The notes: generated by a model from the sequence alone, not told the origin. 64,000 nt of DNA from Polytrichum commune (GCA_950295325.1 OX485805.1:24973501-25037500), one strand, 5' to 3'. Numbered from the stretch's first letter, positions 1-12,346 are shown. A program made the numbers and translations.

Positions 1-23
1 CTATGGTAGGTGTCAAATATCAA

Positions 24-130
24 GCACCGCGGGCCTTGGCTTGGTGGTTAGGGCTCATGGCCCCCAATGAGGAGGTCGTGGGTTCTATTCCCCATGCCGG
101 CGTGGTGCTCACCACCTTTGTACACGGCCT
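24..130 (+). repeat. tRNA-derived SINE head, truncated copy
   Basis: This block is nearly identical to 231-330 and holds the same RNA polymerase III promoter pair: an A-box-like TGGCTTGGTGG and a B-box-like GGTTCTATTCC about 33 bases further on. After about position 125 the sequence departs from the fuller copy and runs into a GC-rich palindromic stretch (GGCCGGCCGGAGCACCGGCC). It is best read as a 5' fragment or nested copy of the SINE at 231-608. Confidence 0.55.
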
Positions 131-230
131 GGGGCCGGCCGGAGCACCGGCCCGATTGAGGCCTCAATCGGGACGCACTTTATGAACTTTTTTTTCGGCC
201 CAACCTTGTCGCATGTAAAGTGGTGAGGCC

Positions 231-608
231 CAAGGCACCACGGGCCTTGGCTTGGTGGTTAGGGCTCATGGCCCCCAATGAGGAGGTTGTGGGTTCTATT
301 CCCCATGCCGGCGTGGTGCTCACCACCTTAGTCCACCCAACTATGGTGGGGGGTCCTTGGACCTTGTTGTATGGGTACCTCAAAGCCCTTTGGGGGGATA
401 CCATGTCCGGTATCTTCAAGGCACTAGTGGCTAGCTAGGAACTAGTATAGTGTGTCACTATAGTGTCCATCCTTGAAAGGGGAGAGTAGTATTGCCCCAA
501 TGTCCCCTTGTCCAGTGGGCATCGGGTCATTGACATTACGAACGGACACTTTATTCACGCCGGCCCCTTGCAAAAAAGGGACCGGAGTTTCTATCTATCT
601 ATCTATCT
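231..608 (+). mobile_element. tRNA-related SINE, near full-length copy
   Basis: The 5' part carries an A-box-like TGGCTTGGTGG (248-258) and a B-box-like GGTTCTATTCC (292-302), spaced as in tRNA-derived SINE heads. A unique body of about 260 bp follows from 331, and the element ends in a (TCTA)n tail at about 590-608. The body and tail recur at 1891-2166. No protein is encoded, so mobility would depend on an unseen LINE. The B box differs from the consensus GGTTCGANTCC, so current Pol III activity is uncertain. A conserved GC-rich repeat of another kind is the alternative. Confidence 0.6.
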
Positions 609-1261
609 GGTGAGGCCCGATTGTAGGGCCCGATGGTCTTGAGGGTTAAGTTTCATGGAACTTACCGTGGTCAATGCCCGGTGCTCTTGAGCATTAGTTA
701 CACGGCTTTTACTATGGGGGATGATCTCTATAGGCTTATCGTTAGGGGGTCAACCTTGGGTCCCATTAGACTATATCGAGCCCTTTGAATCTAACTCCGG
801 TATCAAAATGCTCATATAAATTCACCTACCATGTACAATGGAATAACCGATGTACCCGGTAACAAAAAAAAAACCAGAGTTGCAATGATACAATATTCAT
901 TATAGAGTAATCTATGTTTGTAGATATTAATTGGCTTCGTTCCGTTCGGGAACATGACGACATTGAGCATATATTTTGGTGTGGGTTACTGATTGTAAGT
1001 AGGCATTGCGCCAACATTGCTGTCATGCTTTTTATTTTTCAAGCTACATAAATTTATAGACTTAATCAACCTTTCTAAAGCCTCAATTAACTTTCTCTTT
1101 ATAGATAAGAGATTTTATTTAAAAAATAATAATTCTAACCATAGTATAAGTTTACATTATTGTTGGATCTAAGTGCGTGTAAACTTTTGAGCATGGTTCC
1201 ACTTGGAAACTATCTTTGGCTTATTTTTGGAATGTGTTTGTTATGGTTAAAATTGTGGAGT
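609..1261. other. Intergenic, nothing recognised
   Basis: No credible coding potential on either strand. The sequence is AT-rich with short A-runs; I see no repeat shared with the rest of the window. Confidence 0.6.
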
Positions 1262-1430
1262 CACTACACTAAACATGATATTTAGTGTGAGATACTATAA
1301 ATACGATCACTAGACTAAATATCACTAACCCTATGAAAGTAAGTAACATTAAATGTAAAATCAAACACTAAATATCATCCATGGTAATATGTGAAAGTTA
1401 CATGCACGAATTTAGTGTTAGGAAGGATAT
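1262..1430 (+). repeat. MITE family A, 5' part only
   Basis: It begins with a terminal-repeat-like CACTACACTAAACATGATAT. It then shares an interior with 10998-11295, including the phrase CCTATGAAAGTAAGTAACAT and the segment around GGTAATATGTG. The matching right terminus is not found; the sequence changes at about 1435 into a purine-rich stretch (1440-1590). It appears truncated or interrupted. Confidence 0.55.
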
Positions 1431-1890
1431 GAAAAAAAATTAACAATGAGAAAAAGAGAAGGGACATGGTAGTAGGGAAGGTGATGGCGCATTTATGTCT
1501 AACACTAATTCTATGAAAAAATAATTAAGGGGAAGGTGGAAGGTGAGAAGGGGAAGGTGGAGGGGAGAGTAGTAAGGAGGAGAGGAAATGCTTTTACCCC
1601 TCCTATTGATTGACGGACAAGATTGGAACAATCCAACGGAGGAGCCCCATCCGGCCCTAGATGGGAGTTTGGGACGAGGAAAAGCTCGTCCCGAAATCTC
1701 ATCTAGGGCCCGATGGTTTGGCGCCAAAATTGTGCCACCTAAGATGCCACATGGGATAGGTGAGTGTTCGGGCCGGCCCCAAGTATAAAGCCCTTGGGCC
1801 CGATTTGATGAAATCGAGCGATCCTATTGGTTCAAATTTTGAGAGTTCCGGCCGGCCCTCAATCCGGCCCCAAGTATAAAGTGGCCCTTA
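1431..1890. other. Purine-rich tract and GC-rich spacer
   Basis: 1440-1590 is strongly G/A-rich (GGGGAAGGTGGA-like units). 1690-1880 contains CCGGCCGG and GGGCCCGAT motifs and ends in AAAGTGGCCCTTA, a terminal-like motif that also ends other elements in this window (28.8 and 31.2 kb). No gene seen. Confidence 0.4.
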
Positions 1891-2166
1891 GTCCACCCAA
1901 TTATGGTGGGGGGGTCCTTGGACCTTGTTGTATGGGTACCTCAAAGCCCTTTGGGGGGATACCATGTCCGGTATCTTCAAGGCACTAGTGGCTAGCTAGG
2001 AACTAGTATAGTGTGTCACTATAGTGTCCATCCTCGAAAGGGGAGAGTAGTGTTGTCCCAATGTCCCCTTGTCCGGTGGGCATCGGGTCATTGGCATTAC
2101 AAACGGACACTTTATTCACGCCGGCCCCTTGCTGAGAAGGGACTAGAGTTTCTATCTATCTATCTG
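1891..2166 (+). repeat. SINE body, second copy
   Basis: This is a direct repeat of 331-608, differing at only a few positions. It includes the GGATACCATGTCCGG segment and the terminal (TCTA)n run. The tRNA-like head is missing, which is the 5' truncation expected of SINE insertions. High similarity to the upstream copy suggests recent activity or a local duplication. Confidence 0.65.
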
Positions 2167-2948
2167 TCAAATATCTATACCCCACATATGGTAAGCGAGT
2201 CGGAGTACAGACATCAATTGTAAAGTGGTTAGGATCTTTTGAAATGCAACATGTCTTGTCATTGTGAAAAACAATTATAGGAGAGTTGGATATTGATATC
2301 CATTCTAGAAAATGTATGTTTTAGTTTCACATACTGTAAGGCATGTTCACACTAAGTGATGACGGACCATAACCACTGCTTTCTAAACTGTCTCCTTGGT
2401 TGAGAAATGAGTGGGCAGTCCCACTTTGCTCCACACAAAGTCATCAACAACAATAACGACCATGTCAAAAACTGAACAATAAAATGACATGGAATCCTAC
2501 ATGTCCATAATTGGATAATGTTTGGCAATCACCTAGATTTTGCAATGAGACAATTCAATTAAATTGTCTTATCATAAACTGAAGGAGATTCCGAGGGAAA
2601 AAAAAAACTTCTTTTAGGAGGTTCTAATTTTGGTAACATTATTCTCTTCAAATTACAACATATTCTTAATTAAAACACCTCGTATCAGATTAAGTGCACT
2701 TCACCCTATCTCCTGTGACTAGGGCTTAAAAAAAATAGAATGTTTCTCATGGTCATGTGCAAACTTGGCCTTAGTGGGGCTTGAGAGAGTAACTTTCTAT
2801 AAGAATAAAATAAAATAAAATATGGTTATGTTTGTTTGTAGTATAGACGATATGTTGTCTCAACCAAAAACGATGGTGATTGTTAAGGAATAAACTTATT
2901 ATAGAACTACCTAAGCTTAGTAACAACATATTTATCCATTACTTAATT
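2167..2948. other. Intergenic, nothing recognised
   Basis: AT-rich sequence without coding signal or a repeat I could match. Confidence 0.5.
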
Positions 2949-3230
2949 GGAGTTTTGGTAAGGAGTTGGTTGTTTTGAATACAAATCTTTCCATATTTGA
3001 TAGGATTTTTGGTGCATGTTCAAAGTTGGTGTGGAGGTTTGAACAAAGAACTTTCTATATCGGTTCATTAACAGTCAAATTCATTTTGGCATGCCGTGTA
3101 GGAGATGCCAAAATGAATTTGGCACCCAGTCAATCGATGTACAATGTGCTTCATTCAAACCTCAACACCAACTCCAAGCATGCACCGCAAACTTAATGAA
3201 CATGGAAAGATTTAAATGCAAAACAACATA
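2949..3230. repeat. Foldback (hairpin) element, diverged copy
   Basis: The sequence is an imperfect palindrome centred at about 3098, where CATTTTGGCAT (3082-3092) pairs with ATGCCAAAATG (3105-3115). The arms carry the same words as the nearly perfect hairpin at 32095-32434 (GGAGTTGGTTGTTTTG, GTGGAGGTTTGAAC, AAGCATGCACC), so it belongs to that family, but many mismatches show it is older. Confidence 0.75.
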
Positions 3231-4224
3231 AATAATAAATAAATAAAAGCAACGTCTGGGTTTCTTTTACCCTGACGTGAATGGGAGCCCCTTCTTCAAT
3301 GCAAAACAACAACTCCAATTGAGCTAAATGACGACTCTCATATTCTCCATTGGATATTGAAGTTTTCATTAGAAACACTAAATCACGATCTATGTCCACA
3401 TCACACTATGCCTAATGATATGGCTTTGAAACAAATAATATGATTTCATATGGCCATGGGTTTTGGACTGCCAAACATGACCAGGACAAGCCCCAATCAA
3501 CTTTTATCACGACCTTTGGTCACATGTGTAAACCAACCCTTAGTGGGGCATCAAAGGGTACCTTGTCATGAGAAAAATTTCTTTTAGCAATGCCTATGTG
3601 TAGTAACTATATTCTCCACCAACTATTGAAGTTTTTTCATTAAAAACACTACATCTTCATTTGATTCTGCTTCATTGTGACCAAAGTTAATCAAAACCTA
3701 TTTGGAGTTTCTCGTGGTCATGGCTTCTGACTGCTTCCGTCAAGAATTAAACTTTTTTTTTCTTTCTCAAGTCTTTGGTCACATGTGCAAATTGGTCCTA
3801 AAGAATACCTACCTTTTAAGAAAAAAAAAAGTATAGATGATAAAGAACACCTAGTATTATAGTGTAGGCTAGGACCATCGGTAACACCATAGTTTCTCAT
3901 TAAAACAATGAATCATTCCTACGACTAGGGCTGGACGCCTACCTTTTTGAGCTGAGCCCCCAACACTATTACCGAGGTTAAGGGGAGTTGATGAAGAACA
4001 CGACCCCCCTAGTTTTGATAGTCAATTCACTCCAAGTGTGTCCACCTAGCTACTGTCGAGGCATGTGATGCTAATTTCCGGGTCAAATTGTCCAAACAAA
4101 AAAAAAATCAAAATCAAAATTTGCATGCTATGATAGAGCTGCTTGTGTTTTCACTTTGGCCCAGTTAATAATGGTATGGGCCCATGTCAAAGAGGTGGGC
4201 GCCTAGCCATGGCCTATTCTCGAC
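3231..4224. other. Intergenic, nothing recognised
   Basis: AT-rich with A/T homopolymers; short ORFs without family features. Confidence 0.5.
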
Positions 4225-4345
4225 TACACTAAATATTGTGTTTTAGTGTCTTATGATATTTTATGTCATTGTGGTAACTTTTCTAACGGCGCTACATGTG
4301 AATAAGTTTACAAAGAATGTCATGGATGATTGAAACTTGGATGAA
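4225..4345 (-). repeat. MITE family B, terminal fragment
   Basis: It begins TACACTAAATATTGTG and continues with the GATATTTTATGTCATTGTGG segment. In reverse orientation this matches the 3' half of the elements at 12010-12346 and 23302-23699. The other terminus is not evident. Confidence 0.45.
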
Positions 4346-4559
4346 ATCCATGCCAATTAATTACTAGAACAAAAGGTATGATATTTTTTGCACCCTAACA
4401 ATCATGTGTTGAAATAATGTCAAGGATGACTGAGCTTCGGCCAATAAATCGCATAATAAGTGACATTAATTAATGACAACGTGATATGATATGTAATATA
4501 CATCACATGATAAGAGTTGTAACCGTAGGCTAAGTTAAGAATAGTAGGCGCCCAAGGTC

Positions 4560-7200
4560 AAAGCGGTGGCCGTCTGGCCATGGCGCATTTCTTATAACTA
4601 CTCCTTGACATCGTCATGTGATTATAGGAAAGCCTTTAGAGAGAACGAATATAACGGCACGTGTGTTGCATTAGGTAATCCAGTCAAGATGATCTCCGAA
4701 GCATGCGCTTCGCGAGATCCAACTCTCGGTGCGTCGAAACATCGAGAGAACTAGCATAAGCTTCTTAAGCTCCGGAGAACAATGTATCTTGAACCCTAAA
4801 ATTCTGCACGGAGATGCGGAGGTGCATCGGACGGTCAAGGAGCTTGCGAGGTACGTGCCAAGCTCGAGGGAAGAACTTATTTAGAAGACGAGCCGACTAT
4901 TTTGTCCTATTCTTCGTTGCGAAGCTGTTCCGGAAATTATGATTGCATCTTTTCAAAGGCTGCTGCAGGGGAGGTGGACAAGCCTGCGGGAGGGTTGAGT
5001 GATTTTGTTGCTTTTTCGATATCTTACTAGTTCTTAATGATGAGAAGATGATTATGCCTGCGACTGCTGTGTGTTTGCGCTGTGAAGACGAGAATCATCG
5101 TCAGAGGTGCTTAAGTAAACTTAAGGCTCGAGTTCTGAGGTCACGGTTGGGCAACTGTGATATTTTTGCCAACCTTTTCGGAACGGACAAACCTGGAGGC
5201 TGAGAGTGTCTTATTGCTTTCTGTTCAGTAGTTCTTGTTGCGACGATGCCTGCTGCTTTGTGTTGCACGGCATGTGGCTTGGAAGAAGGCGAGAGGAATT
5301 ATCGGGGATGTTTAGAGGTCGGGTTCTGCGTCAGGCGTTGCGCACTAGTTGAGGAAGGAGGCGACAACGGCAGGTGAAACATGTTTGACGGGGATGGATA
5401 CAGTGTAAGTGTACTGGTGGATTTGGAGGTCACTTAGCCTTCCCTCTGCAATCAACGCACGTGGCAGTGTCAGACGCTAGTATCTGCGTCCCTGCTGCTT
5501 GAAATTTGGAGCTAGATGTGAGATTTCTTGCTTAGGTTGTGCTTGCTTGAAAGTTGTGTGTGTATGTGTGTGTTTTATGATTCTGATTCGCAGATTCTCT
5601 TGTATTGCGAAACGCTCCTGAAACATGTTTAGAGAGCTGTGAAACAAATTGTGCCTCTGGAGACTCTCCTTAAAGGTTATTGAGGTTGAGCTCTCGGAGA
5701 CAAGAATGATACCTGCACCGCTATCTGCGTCCTTGCTTCTTGCAATTTGGAGCTAGATGTGAGACTCTTGCTTAGGTTACGCAATTGTGTGCTTAATTTA
5801 AACTTGTGCGTATGTGTGTTACAATCATGGTCGCAGATTCTCTTGTACTCCTAAAACATTCCTGAAACATGTTTGGAGCTATGAAACAAATTCTGCTTTG
5901 AAATGTTCCTTTTCTGCAGAGTCTCTTTAAGGTTATTGAAGATGAGCTCTTGGAGAACAAGAATGACACGTGCATTTATTGTGTGATTTATTTCGGCGCA
6001 CTATTGAGCCAGTGCAATTCTTTTTTTGTTATGGTTGGATTGCAATTATTGATGGAGGCATTTTTGTGCACGCCTAAGTATTGTAAGTTTAATCGTCATC
6101 AGAACTCCTCATTCATTAACATCCAGGAGGAGGAAGTCGTTTATCCTGTGAGCCTTATGAGCAAATCTGATGTGGTTGCCAGGTGCTCTCCAAGCGGAGT
6201 TGTCATAGTAACACACTTACCAGTACTCAGCCTCGCATGTTCGAGGTATGGTGAAATATGATCAACTTTGACACTCTTTATATCTTTAGCAGAGAGGATA
6301 TTGAAACATGATGCCACAGGGAATTAGATCTCTTGTTGAGTCTCTCAGTCTGGACAGGGACTAACAAACAGCGTGAGTTCTGCTTTCATTGGAATTTAAG
6401 ACTGATTCTGTTGTGCTACTTAAAGAGGAATCAATCTCTCAGAGCGACCAATTGTTTGTCACACTATATGGCCGTGTTAGAAGCGGACATGTCTACCGAC
6501 GACATAAATCTTTTAGCTCAGTATGCCTTTTCTTTACTGAAACTGATAGTAAGAATTGACTGTGTGTGCCCTTTTTTGGTTGTTGTGTTTACATACCGAA
6601 TCGCCCATTTCCCAATGTCATCAAATAAAATAATCCTATTGTGATATGTCTTAGTTTTTTTAATCAACACGGTAACTTACATTTGACATTTCTATGCTCT
6701 CTGTTCTTTACCTGTTACCTTCTTAGACCACGTGTTCTACTACTCTATAAACTATAGTTATTCGAACTTCGCTGACTCCCTTGCTTTTTTTACAACGAAA
6801 GCAAGTAACCTGACTCTTACTGTCACAATATCTTTCTATTTATGATCCAAGCATTTTAAAACCTAGTAAGTACTCTGATTCGGGAATATCAAACGAATAA
6901 TCGGTAGCACATGTGCATTCGGACTTGAGTACAGGATATCGGGATTGTAAGCAATGAGAAGTTGAATAGAGAAGTCTGTTTTCTGATAGATATGAAACAA
7001 CTTCCAATGAATTAGTCACCTGAGCAATCGGAGGCGTACATAGTGTTCCACAGATTTTGTGGGTCCATCATAAGGCGGGGAAAAGAGGAAGAGAGTCCCG
7101 GGTGCTGATAATGAGAAGTTTGCCTATATCAATCAAAAATCAAGTATCTGAATGGTTGTTTCATCTAGTTGTCTTCAGAATGGTGACTAAACTTCTGAAT
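4560..7200 (+). other. Unexplained region upstream of the F-box gene, with coding-like fragments
   Basis: This stretch differs from the surrounding AT-rich repeats and has a higher GC content to about 5.7 kb. One frame reads through 4793-4998 with a coding-like composition but has a TAG at 4882-4884. Another frame encodes a short cysteine-containing peptide at 5048-5203 (CLRCEDENHRQRC). Part of the region is a tandem duplication (5481-5967). A further open stretch lies at 6333-6644. No family was recognised. It may be the long 5' leader and promoter of the F-box gene, a decayed gene, or both. Confidence 0.35.
5481..5967 (+). repeat. Imperfect tandem duplication (two units of about 230-245 bp)
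   Basis: Unit 1 (5481-5709) and unit 2 (5722-5967) both begin TATCTGCGTCC and share GGAGCTAGATGTGAGA, GCAGATTCTCTTGTA and CTGAAACATGTTT. Both end in GAGCTCT(C/T)GGAGA followed by CAAGAATGA. Unit 2 has an extra pyrimidine-rich stretch ending in CTGCAG that resembles a 3' splice site. Confidence 0.8.
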
Positions 7201-7205
7201 TTTAG

Positions 7206-9034
7206 ATGGGCTCGTCAGTACTCTTCAGTGGCAACTTCTGTCCTCTTAGCTTAAGTAGGATGAGAATGAAGGTTGCGGGTGTTTTTGATTTGGTGCATTG
7301 GAAGCAGAGAACTGACAGGTTTGTGTGCCAGCTGCAGGTGCTTCCTGAGTATCTACAAGAGGATATAATTAATCGGCTTGAAAATGCAAAGAACATTGCA
7401 TTGGCAAGTTGTGTGTGCACATCCTTCAGGGAGGCTGGTAAAAGAATCAAGTCACTTCGAATAGTCTGTTTGAATGAGTATCATGTTGGAGCTAGGGCTG
7501 AAAGACCACCCTCCAACTTAAACCAAAGATGTGATTCCAGTGCGTCAACTTCTTCACAGATTGTAAATGACGGTGCATCAAGTTCTTCACATATCCTACA
7601 CAATTCAGCTACAAACGTTGACGACGACGGATATTCATCTGCAGATGAGAGAAGACCCTTGATTTTCAGGGATCTGGTGGTAAAAGTTCTGAAAGATAAA
7701 CACTTTTTGGTCCAACTCCGCATTGAAATTGAACCAAGACTACAGTCAAAATCTGTCCCAGAGGGTGAGAGGAGAAAGACAGACCATTGGTTGAGTGATC
7801 CATTACATCTGAAGCAATGGATACCTTCTGTAAAAGATACTTTACAGCATCTGTGCATTGTGGACTATGGACAGCAGGCCATCATGCGAAGGACACAAAT
7901 TTTGAAGTTATTGTCACAGAATTGTGAGTGGCTCTTTCTGCAGATAAGATCAGAAGAGATTTGAGATTACTGCTGTAATATCCCACTTGTAATGATAATT
8001 AGATAGTTAGACGGTGTCATGTTGGCAGGATCATTGGTAGGTCATTAGTAGACCATCGTGTCATTGTGTTGGAAAATTGACTGCTGTTGTCCTTTGTATA
8101 TGTGCTATTGACAGGCAAATTATTGAAGACCTTAGATCTGAGGAATATGTTCATTGATACACAAGATCTGCAAGAAATGCCTCTGATGACAAGCTTTACA
8201 ATGCGATGTGTGAAAGTGAATGGGGGGGCCTTACAGGACATCAACGATCGTATGCAAAACCTATTGACCTTGGCACTCCTAGGAGTATTTGGAGTAACAA
8301 ATGGAAATTTGACTTTCCCAAATATGAAGGTTCTGTGCCTAGGCCTATCAACCATGGCCAAAGATGTGACCATCTGTTTACCTACTCTTGTGAAGTTGCA
8401 GCTGAAGATGCAGTGTCCTGAGAAACTGAGCCTCAATGCTCCCAGCTTGCAGTTCATTGCATTCAACTTAGAAGTTCCAGAAATGATGAGGTTGGAGCTG
8501 AAGAATATTTGTAATTTGCAGGAGGTGCTCTATGGTGCCTCCAATTTTGATACACTCGTAAAAATAATCAGGACGAATCGGAATATAGACAAAGTCTTCC
8601 TGGATATTCCCTGCATGGCTCTTGGTGAAGATGGAAAGTGGTTGGGAGTTCTGAAAGGTATTCCTCTGAACTTACCCAGTTTTGCTCAACTACACAAGTG
8701 CGAAAAGCTGGGTGTTCTAAATATTGGGCCTGGGTTATGGCATTCCATGGAGGAGAATCTGGACTTGGTGGTGACAGCGGACAAGTGGCCCCCTGTGAAG
8801 AGATTGATAGTTCATATGATACCTCAGAATTTGGACACATGTCTAGCCATTTTTCATATTCTACTGAAGTCAACATTAACCTCCTTAGAGATCAATGTGC
8901 ATACCAATAGTCCAGTTGAATATGATGTCATTATCCCCAGAGTGAAGGATATGGTTACAGGCTATGGACCGTGCTTCATTTTCAACCCCAAGCTGTGGAC
9001 AAAGAGTTTGGACTTCTCGTGCTTCACATTCTAG
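7206..9034 (+). CDS. F-box/LRR protein, two exons (7206-7923, 8115-9034)
   Basis: Predicted substrate-recruiting subunit of an SCF (Skp1-Cullin1-F-box) ubiquitin ligase. The F-box lies at about residues 45-80 (LPEYLQEDIINRL, then a CVCTSFREAGKRI helix). A serine-rich linker follows, then irregular leucine-rich repeats from about residue 215 to the C terminus. Exon 1 ends at the donor GTGAGT (7924) and exon 2 starts after ACAG (8114). Joining them restores a codon and gives LLSQNCKLLKTLDLRN, an ideal LRR, which supports the 191-bp intron. The total is 1,638 nt, about 545 aa. By memory, the pattern resembles the Arabidopsis At4g29420 F-box/LRR group, including its tryptophan-containing segment before the LRRs. 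An in-frame TAG precedes ATG 7206; an internal ATG (7261) or an unseen 5' exon is possible, so the start is uncertain. The substrate is unknown. Confidence 0.8.
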
Positions 9035-9240
9035 CACTATGGAGGGACTATGGAGGGAAACGGAAACAACTGGAGAGTGATTGCAATTCACACAATAGAT
9101 GTGATTTGTTATTTTGGAGAGTAACAACAGTGTATACAAATGAATCTGGGCTTATCCTGACGCTCCCTGGACTCTTCAACAATGTGGAGGATAGTTACAA
9201 ATGGATTTATATTTTTGAAGAATTCAATCGTCATTTTTAA

Positions 9241-10997
9241 GTCATGTGGGATCAAGCCAGCCAGTGTTCAATTTGAGGTTTGTAATCAGATTGGACCCTA
9301 CCTCATATTAGACCAATGCTAAATTGAGCTAGCCAATACTAATCTGATTTAAATCCTGCGTCCTGAATATGATTTGTATGATACGTGATTTGACATTAAT
9401 GCTAGTCAGATTCAAATCCCATGTAATACGAAATTTCCAGTAACTCCCTTGGAGAGATTTAGCAGATATACTAATAAGAGCTATGCTTGCTTTCTGTACA
9501 GGTTGTAAACTCATTGGGCTTTTGGTGGACTTCCTGGGGGGTATAAAGGTTCAACCTTGCCACTTCCCTTAATTGGAAATGCATGATCTAGTTCCAAATT
9601 TAGATGTTAATCACCACTGAGGTACTTGACAGAGTCGGGAGTCACATTGATTCCAAGTTCGAAGAAAAATCGTCCAGTGGTCTTGAATATTGATAGAGAT
9701 TCTTGACTTCAACAATCTGTCATGTTATTCCTTTTTTTTCACCTTACCTTCAAGGTGCTATCTGTCAGTGGAATGGCATTTTTTTCCATCTCTATGGGAG
9801 TTGTTGGAAGTCCACTAAATTCATCTTTTTTATTTTCTTCAATTCCATGTTTGCACAGTAACAATCTGAACTGAGGCCATCTTTCTGGATTCTCTCTTTA
9901 ATTCCACCTCCTGACCAACATAGAGTCGTTCAGTGAGTGATCATGTGGCCATTCTCATACTATCATAAGAAATTCCTAGGTTGGAGATAAGAAGTTTGCA
10001 TTTCTCTCCATCCCAGATCTTACATTTGACTCGTTTCATGACCGCACTTTAAGTTAGTTAGCAACCAAGCCTATCGCTATGGACACACATCTTTCCATGT
10101 GAGATGTGCAGGATAACCTCCATTTCCCACCTGCAGAAATTCCATAACTTAGACACATTGACATATATGGCAGTTGGGAACCCCTTATAGCTTGGAATTT
10201 TATAGGGGGGCTAGGTGTTGGTCTCATCAAATCCAACTCCAGTTCAAGAATGTTATGTTCCTAGAAAGTAACATTGCTCAAAAGTAGGTTATCAAGTTAT
10301 GTGTCAACTTGACATAAACCGTCCACCCTCTTTCACCCTCATGGCTTTGTCATACTTGGTTCGGCCATCATTTCAAGCTATCATTTATGGCTTGAAATTT
10401 ATGGCTTGAAATGGTAGTTGGCTCTCCATGTCTCAAACAACAGGTTATAGATGTCAAAACGAATTAATCATAAAGAACACAACATTGGAAGGCACCTATT
10501 TGAAATGTGCTTGTCAATTTGATTATTACAATAATATCAACAACATTGGGTGAAAGCATTGGCGATGTTGATTGGTTCCTTAGTTTGTTCACCTTGTTCA
10601 ATTATTCAATTAGAATGTACTTAGTGAGCTGGGACCATCCAAAGAAGTTTGCTCAACTACCTTAGACCCAACTTCCATTTGTGACAATTGGGGTCGGCAT
10701 CTAGCATATTGGCCACTAGTACCACCCTCTCTTATAGCCTAGCCACACCAAGCCGGTGGCCCCACACCAGCCTGCCCTCTGGCTGGGTTATTGAGGGGCC
10801 CTGCCCGGCCCTGAACTGGATTTTCTAAACCATGCTTGGCATAGGGATAAAGCGGGATCGAATTTGGACAATTAAAAAAAAATTAAAGTAGCCCGACCGG
10901 GCCTAATTTTTTGCTGCCCGGTCAGAGGTATCAGGCAGGCACCCCAGTTGGTTGGCTGCAAGGAGGGTGCCTTGCAACCAGCCAATCGAAACAGCTA
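9241..10997. other. Intergenic, nothing recognised
   Basis: It begins as the presumed 3' flank of the F-box gene; no clear polyadenylation hexamer was identified. 10740-10960 is unusually GC-rich (repeated CCCGGCC words) compared with its surroundings. Short ORFs lack family features. Confidence 0.45.
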
Positions 10998-11295
10998 CAC
11001 AAAATATGATAATTAGTGTTTGATACACTAAATACGAACGCATACACTAAATATCAATAGCCCTATGAAAGTAAGTAACATTAGATGTAAACTCAAACAC
11101 TAGTTATCAACTATGGTAATATGTGGAAGTTACATGCTTGAATTTAGTGTTAGTAAGGATATGAAAAAAAGAAGGATAAAATAATCGGCACATTTATGTC
11201 TAACACTAATTGTCAAAGAATTGAAAATTAATGTTGAGCATGGTAGGATGGTAATGACACTAAATATAATCAAACACTAAATATCATATTTTGTG
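10998..11295. mobile_element. MITE family A, complete copy with TIRs
   Basis: It is 298 bp with terminal inverted repeats of about 22 bp (CACAAAATATGATAATTAGTG against its reverse complement at the right end), flanked by TA on both sides. That suits a Tc1/mariner-like non-autonomous element. The interior has no coding capacity and is shared with 1262-1430 and, inverted, with 29317-29651. Confidence 0.7.
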
Positions 11296-12009
11296 TACCT
11301 GGCTTTGGCCGAAATGGTAACGTTGCATCGGCTGTTGCTGGCTGCAGGGCCCCTTGGACCAACCATGATGGGTGGCTGGGCGCTTGGCTGCCTCGATGTG
11401 GCCAAGCTATTAGTTGATGGTTGCCAACAATACAGGGGCCAAGCCTTCACTGAAACGAAAAATTGATATTTAGATCATTTTAGATTTTTTGGCTAATTCC
11501 ATATACGTTGTTGGCTCACACCCTCTTTAATATCTCCACTATGATGCCAAATGTTGGCACACATCGTGTTCACGGTCATTTAGTATACAATCACCTAAAT
11601 GGAAAATACAAATATCATCATCTGAAGGAGAAGTGTTGACATTTACAAAAATTGCTTGCTTATTTCCAAACTCATCAAAAAGTTCGGAACCACCTAAAAC
11701 ACCACCTACTATGTGATGTGAGCTCTTTGGACATAACCGAGGTTATTTTGTTTGTATTTTGTACGATCTTTGATCTTTGTGTTCTATCTTAATATTTGTG
11801 AATTCAGAAATCTTAGTATTAATAAATACATAAATAGATATTTTCATTTGATTTGGAAGCCTTCTTCTCCCTTGTCGACTAGGATGTGTGCCCAAATCAC
11901 TCGAATTTGCTCTACTAAACACCACATGTGTCAATACCACCTTCTAAATTTTGACATGAAAGCTCTTCATGTCAAAGTGGAGTGCAAAACGGACCCCCTT
12001 ATTGTCCTA
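11296..12009. other. Intergenic, nothing recognised
   Basis: GC-rich for the first 150 bases, then AT-rich. No gene or matched repeat. Confidence 0.45.
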
Positions 12010-12346
12010 CACTAAATAACGTATTTAACGTCACCAATTCTATTTTTCTTGCTCCATACTAATTGTAAACACCCCACCCCACCCCGAGGAAATGTACACC
12101 TAACATTATTTGTCATTCCGTGTATAAAAAGTTACAATGTTATGAAATTTGTCACTGGCAATCGTGTATTACAAAATTTCATTACAAAAATGTTAGGATG
12201 ATGAATATACCAAATTTTGTAAGTAATTCATTGCATAAAGGTAAGTTGGTATGACATTACTTGTAAACTTATTCGTAAAAAGTGTCATTAGCTAGGTTAC
12301 CACGGTGACATAAAATACCACATGACATTCATTACAATATTTAGTG
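12010..12346. mobile_element. MITE family B, complete copy with TIRs
   Basis: It is 337 bp and starts CACTAAATA and ends TATTTAGTG, with TA flanking both sides. The interior contains the GCTCCATACTAATTGTAAA and TGACATAAAATACCACATGACA segments, both found again at 18249-18622 and, inverted, at 23302-23699. No ORF. Confidence 0.65.

Noticed and set aside
24-130. A tRNA gene (A and B box present)
   Set aside because: No foldable acceptor stem, anticodon arm or CCA-compatible end; the same block is repeated with a SINE body and tail.
8971-9240. Second gene or alternative frame after the F-box exon
   Set aside because: It overlaps the LRR exon in another frame and has no domain signal; its downstream part is probably 3' UTR.
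10998-11295. CACTA (EnSpm) transposon
   Set aside because: Terminal words resemble CACTA, but the flanks show only TA and no subterminal repeats or transposase.
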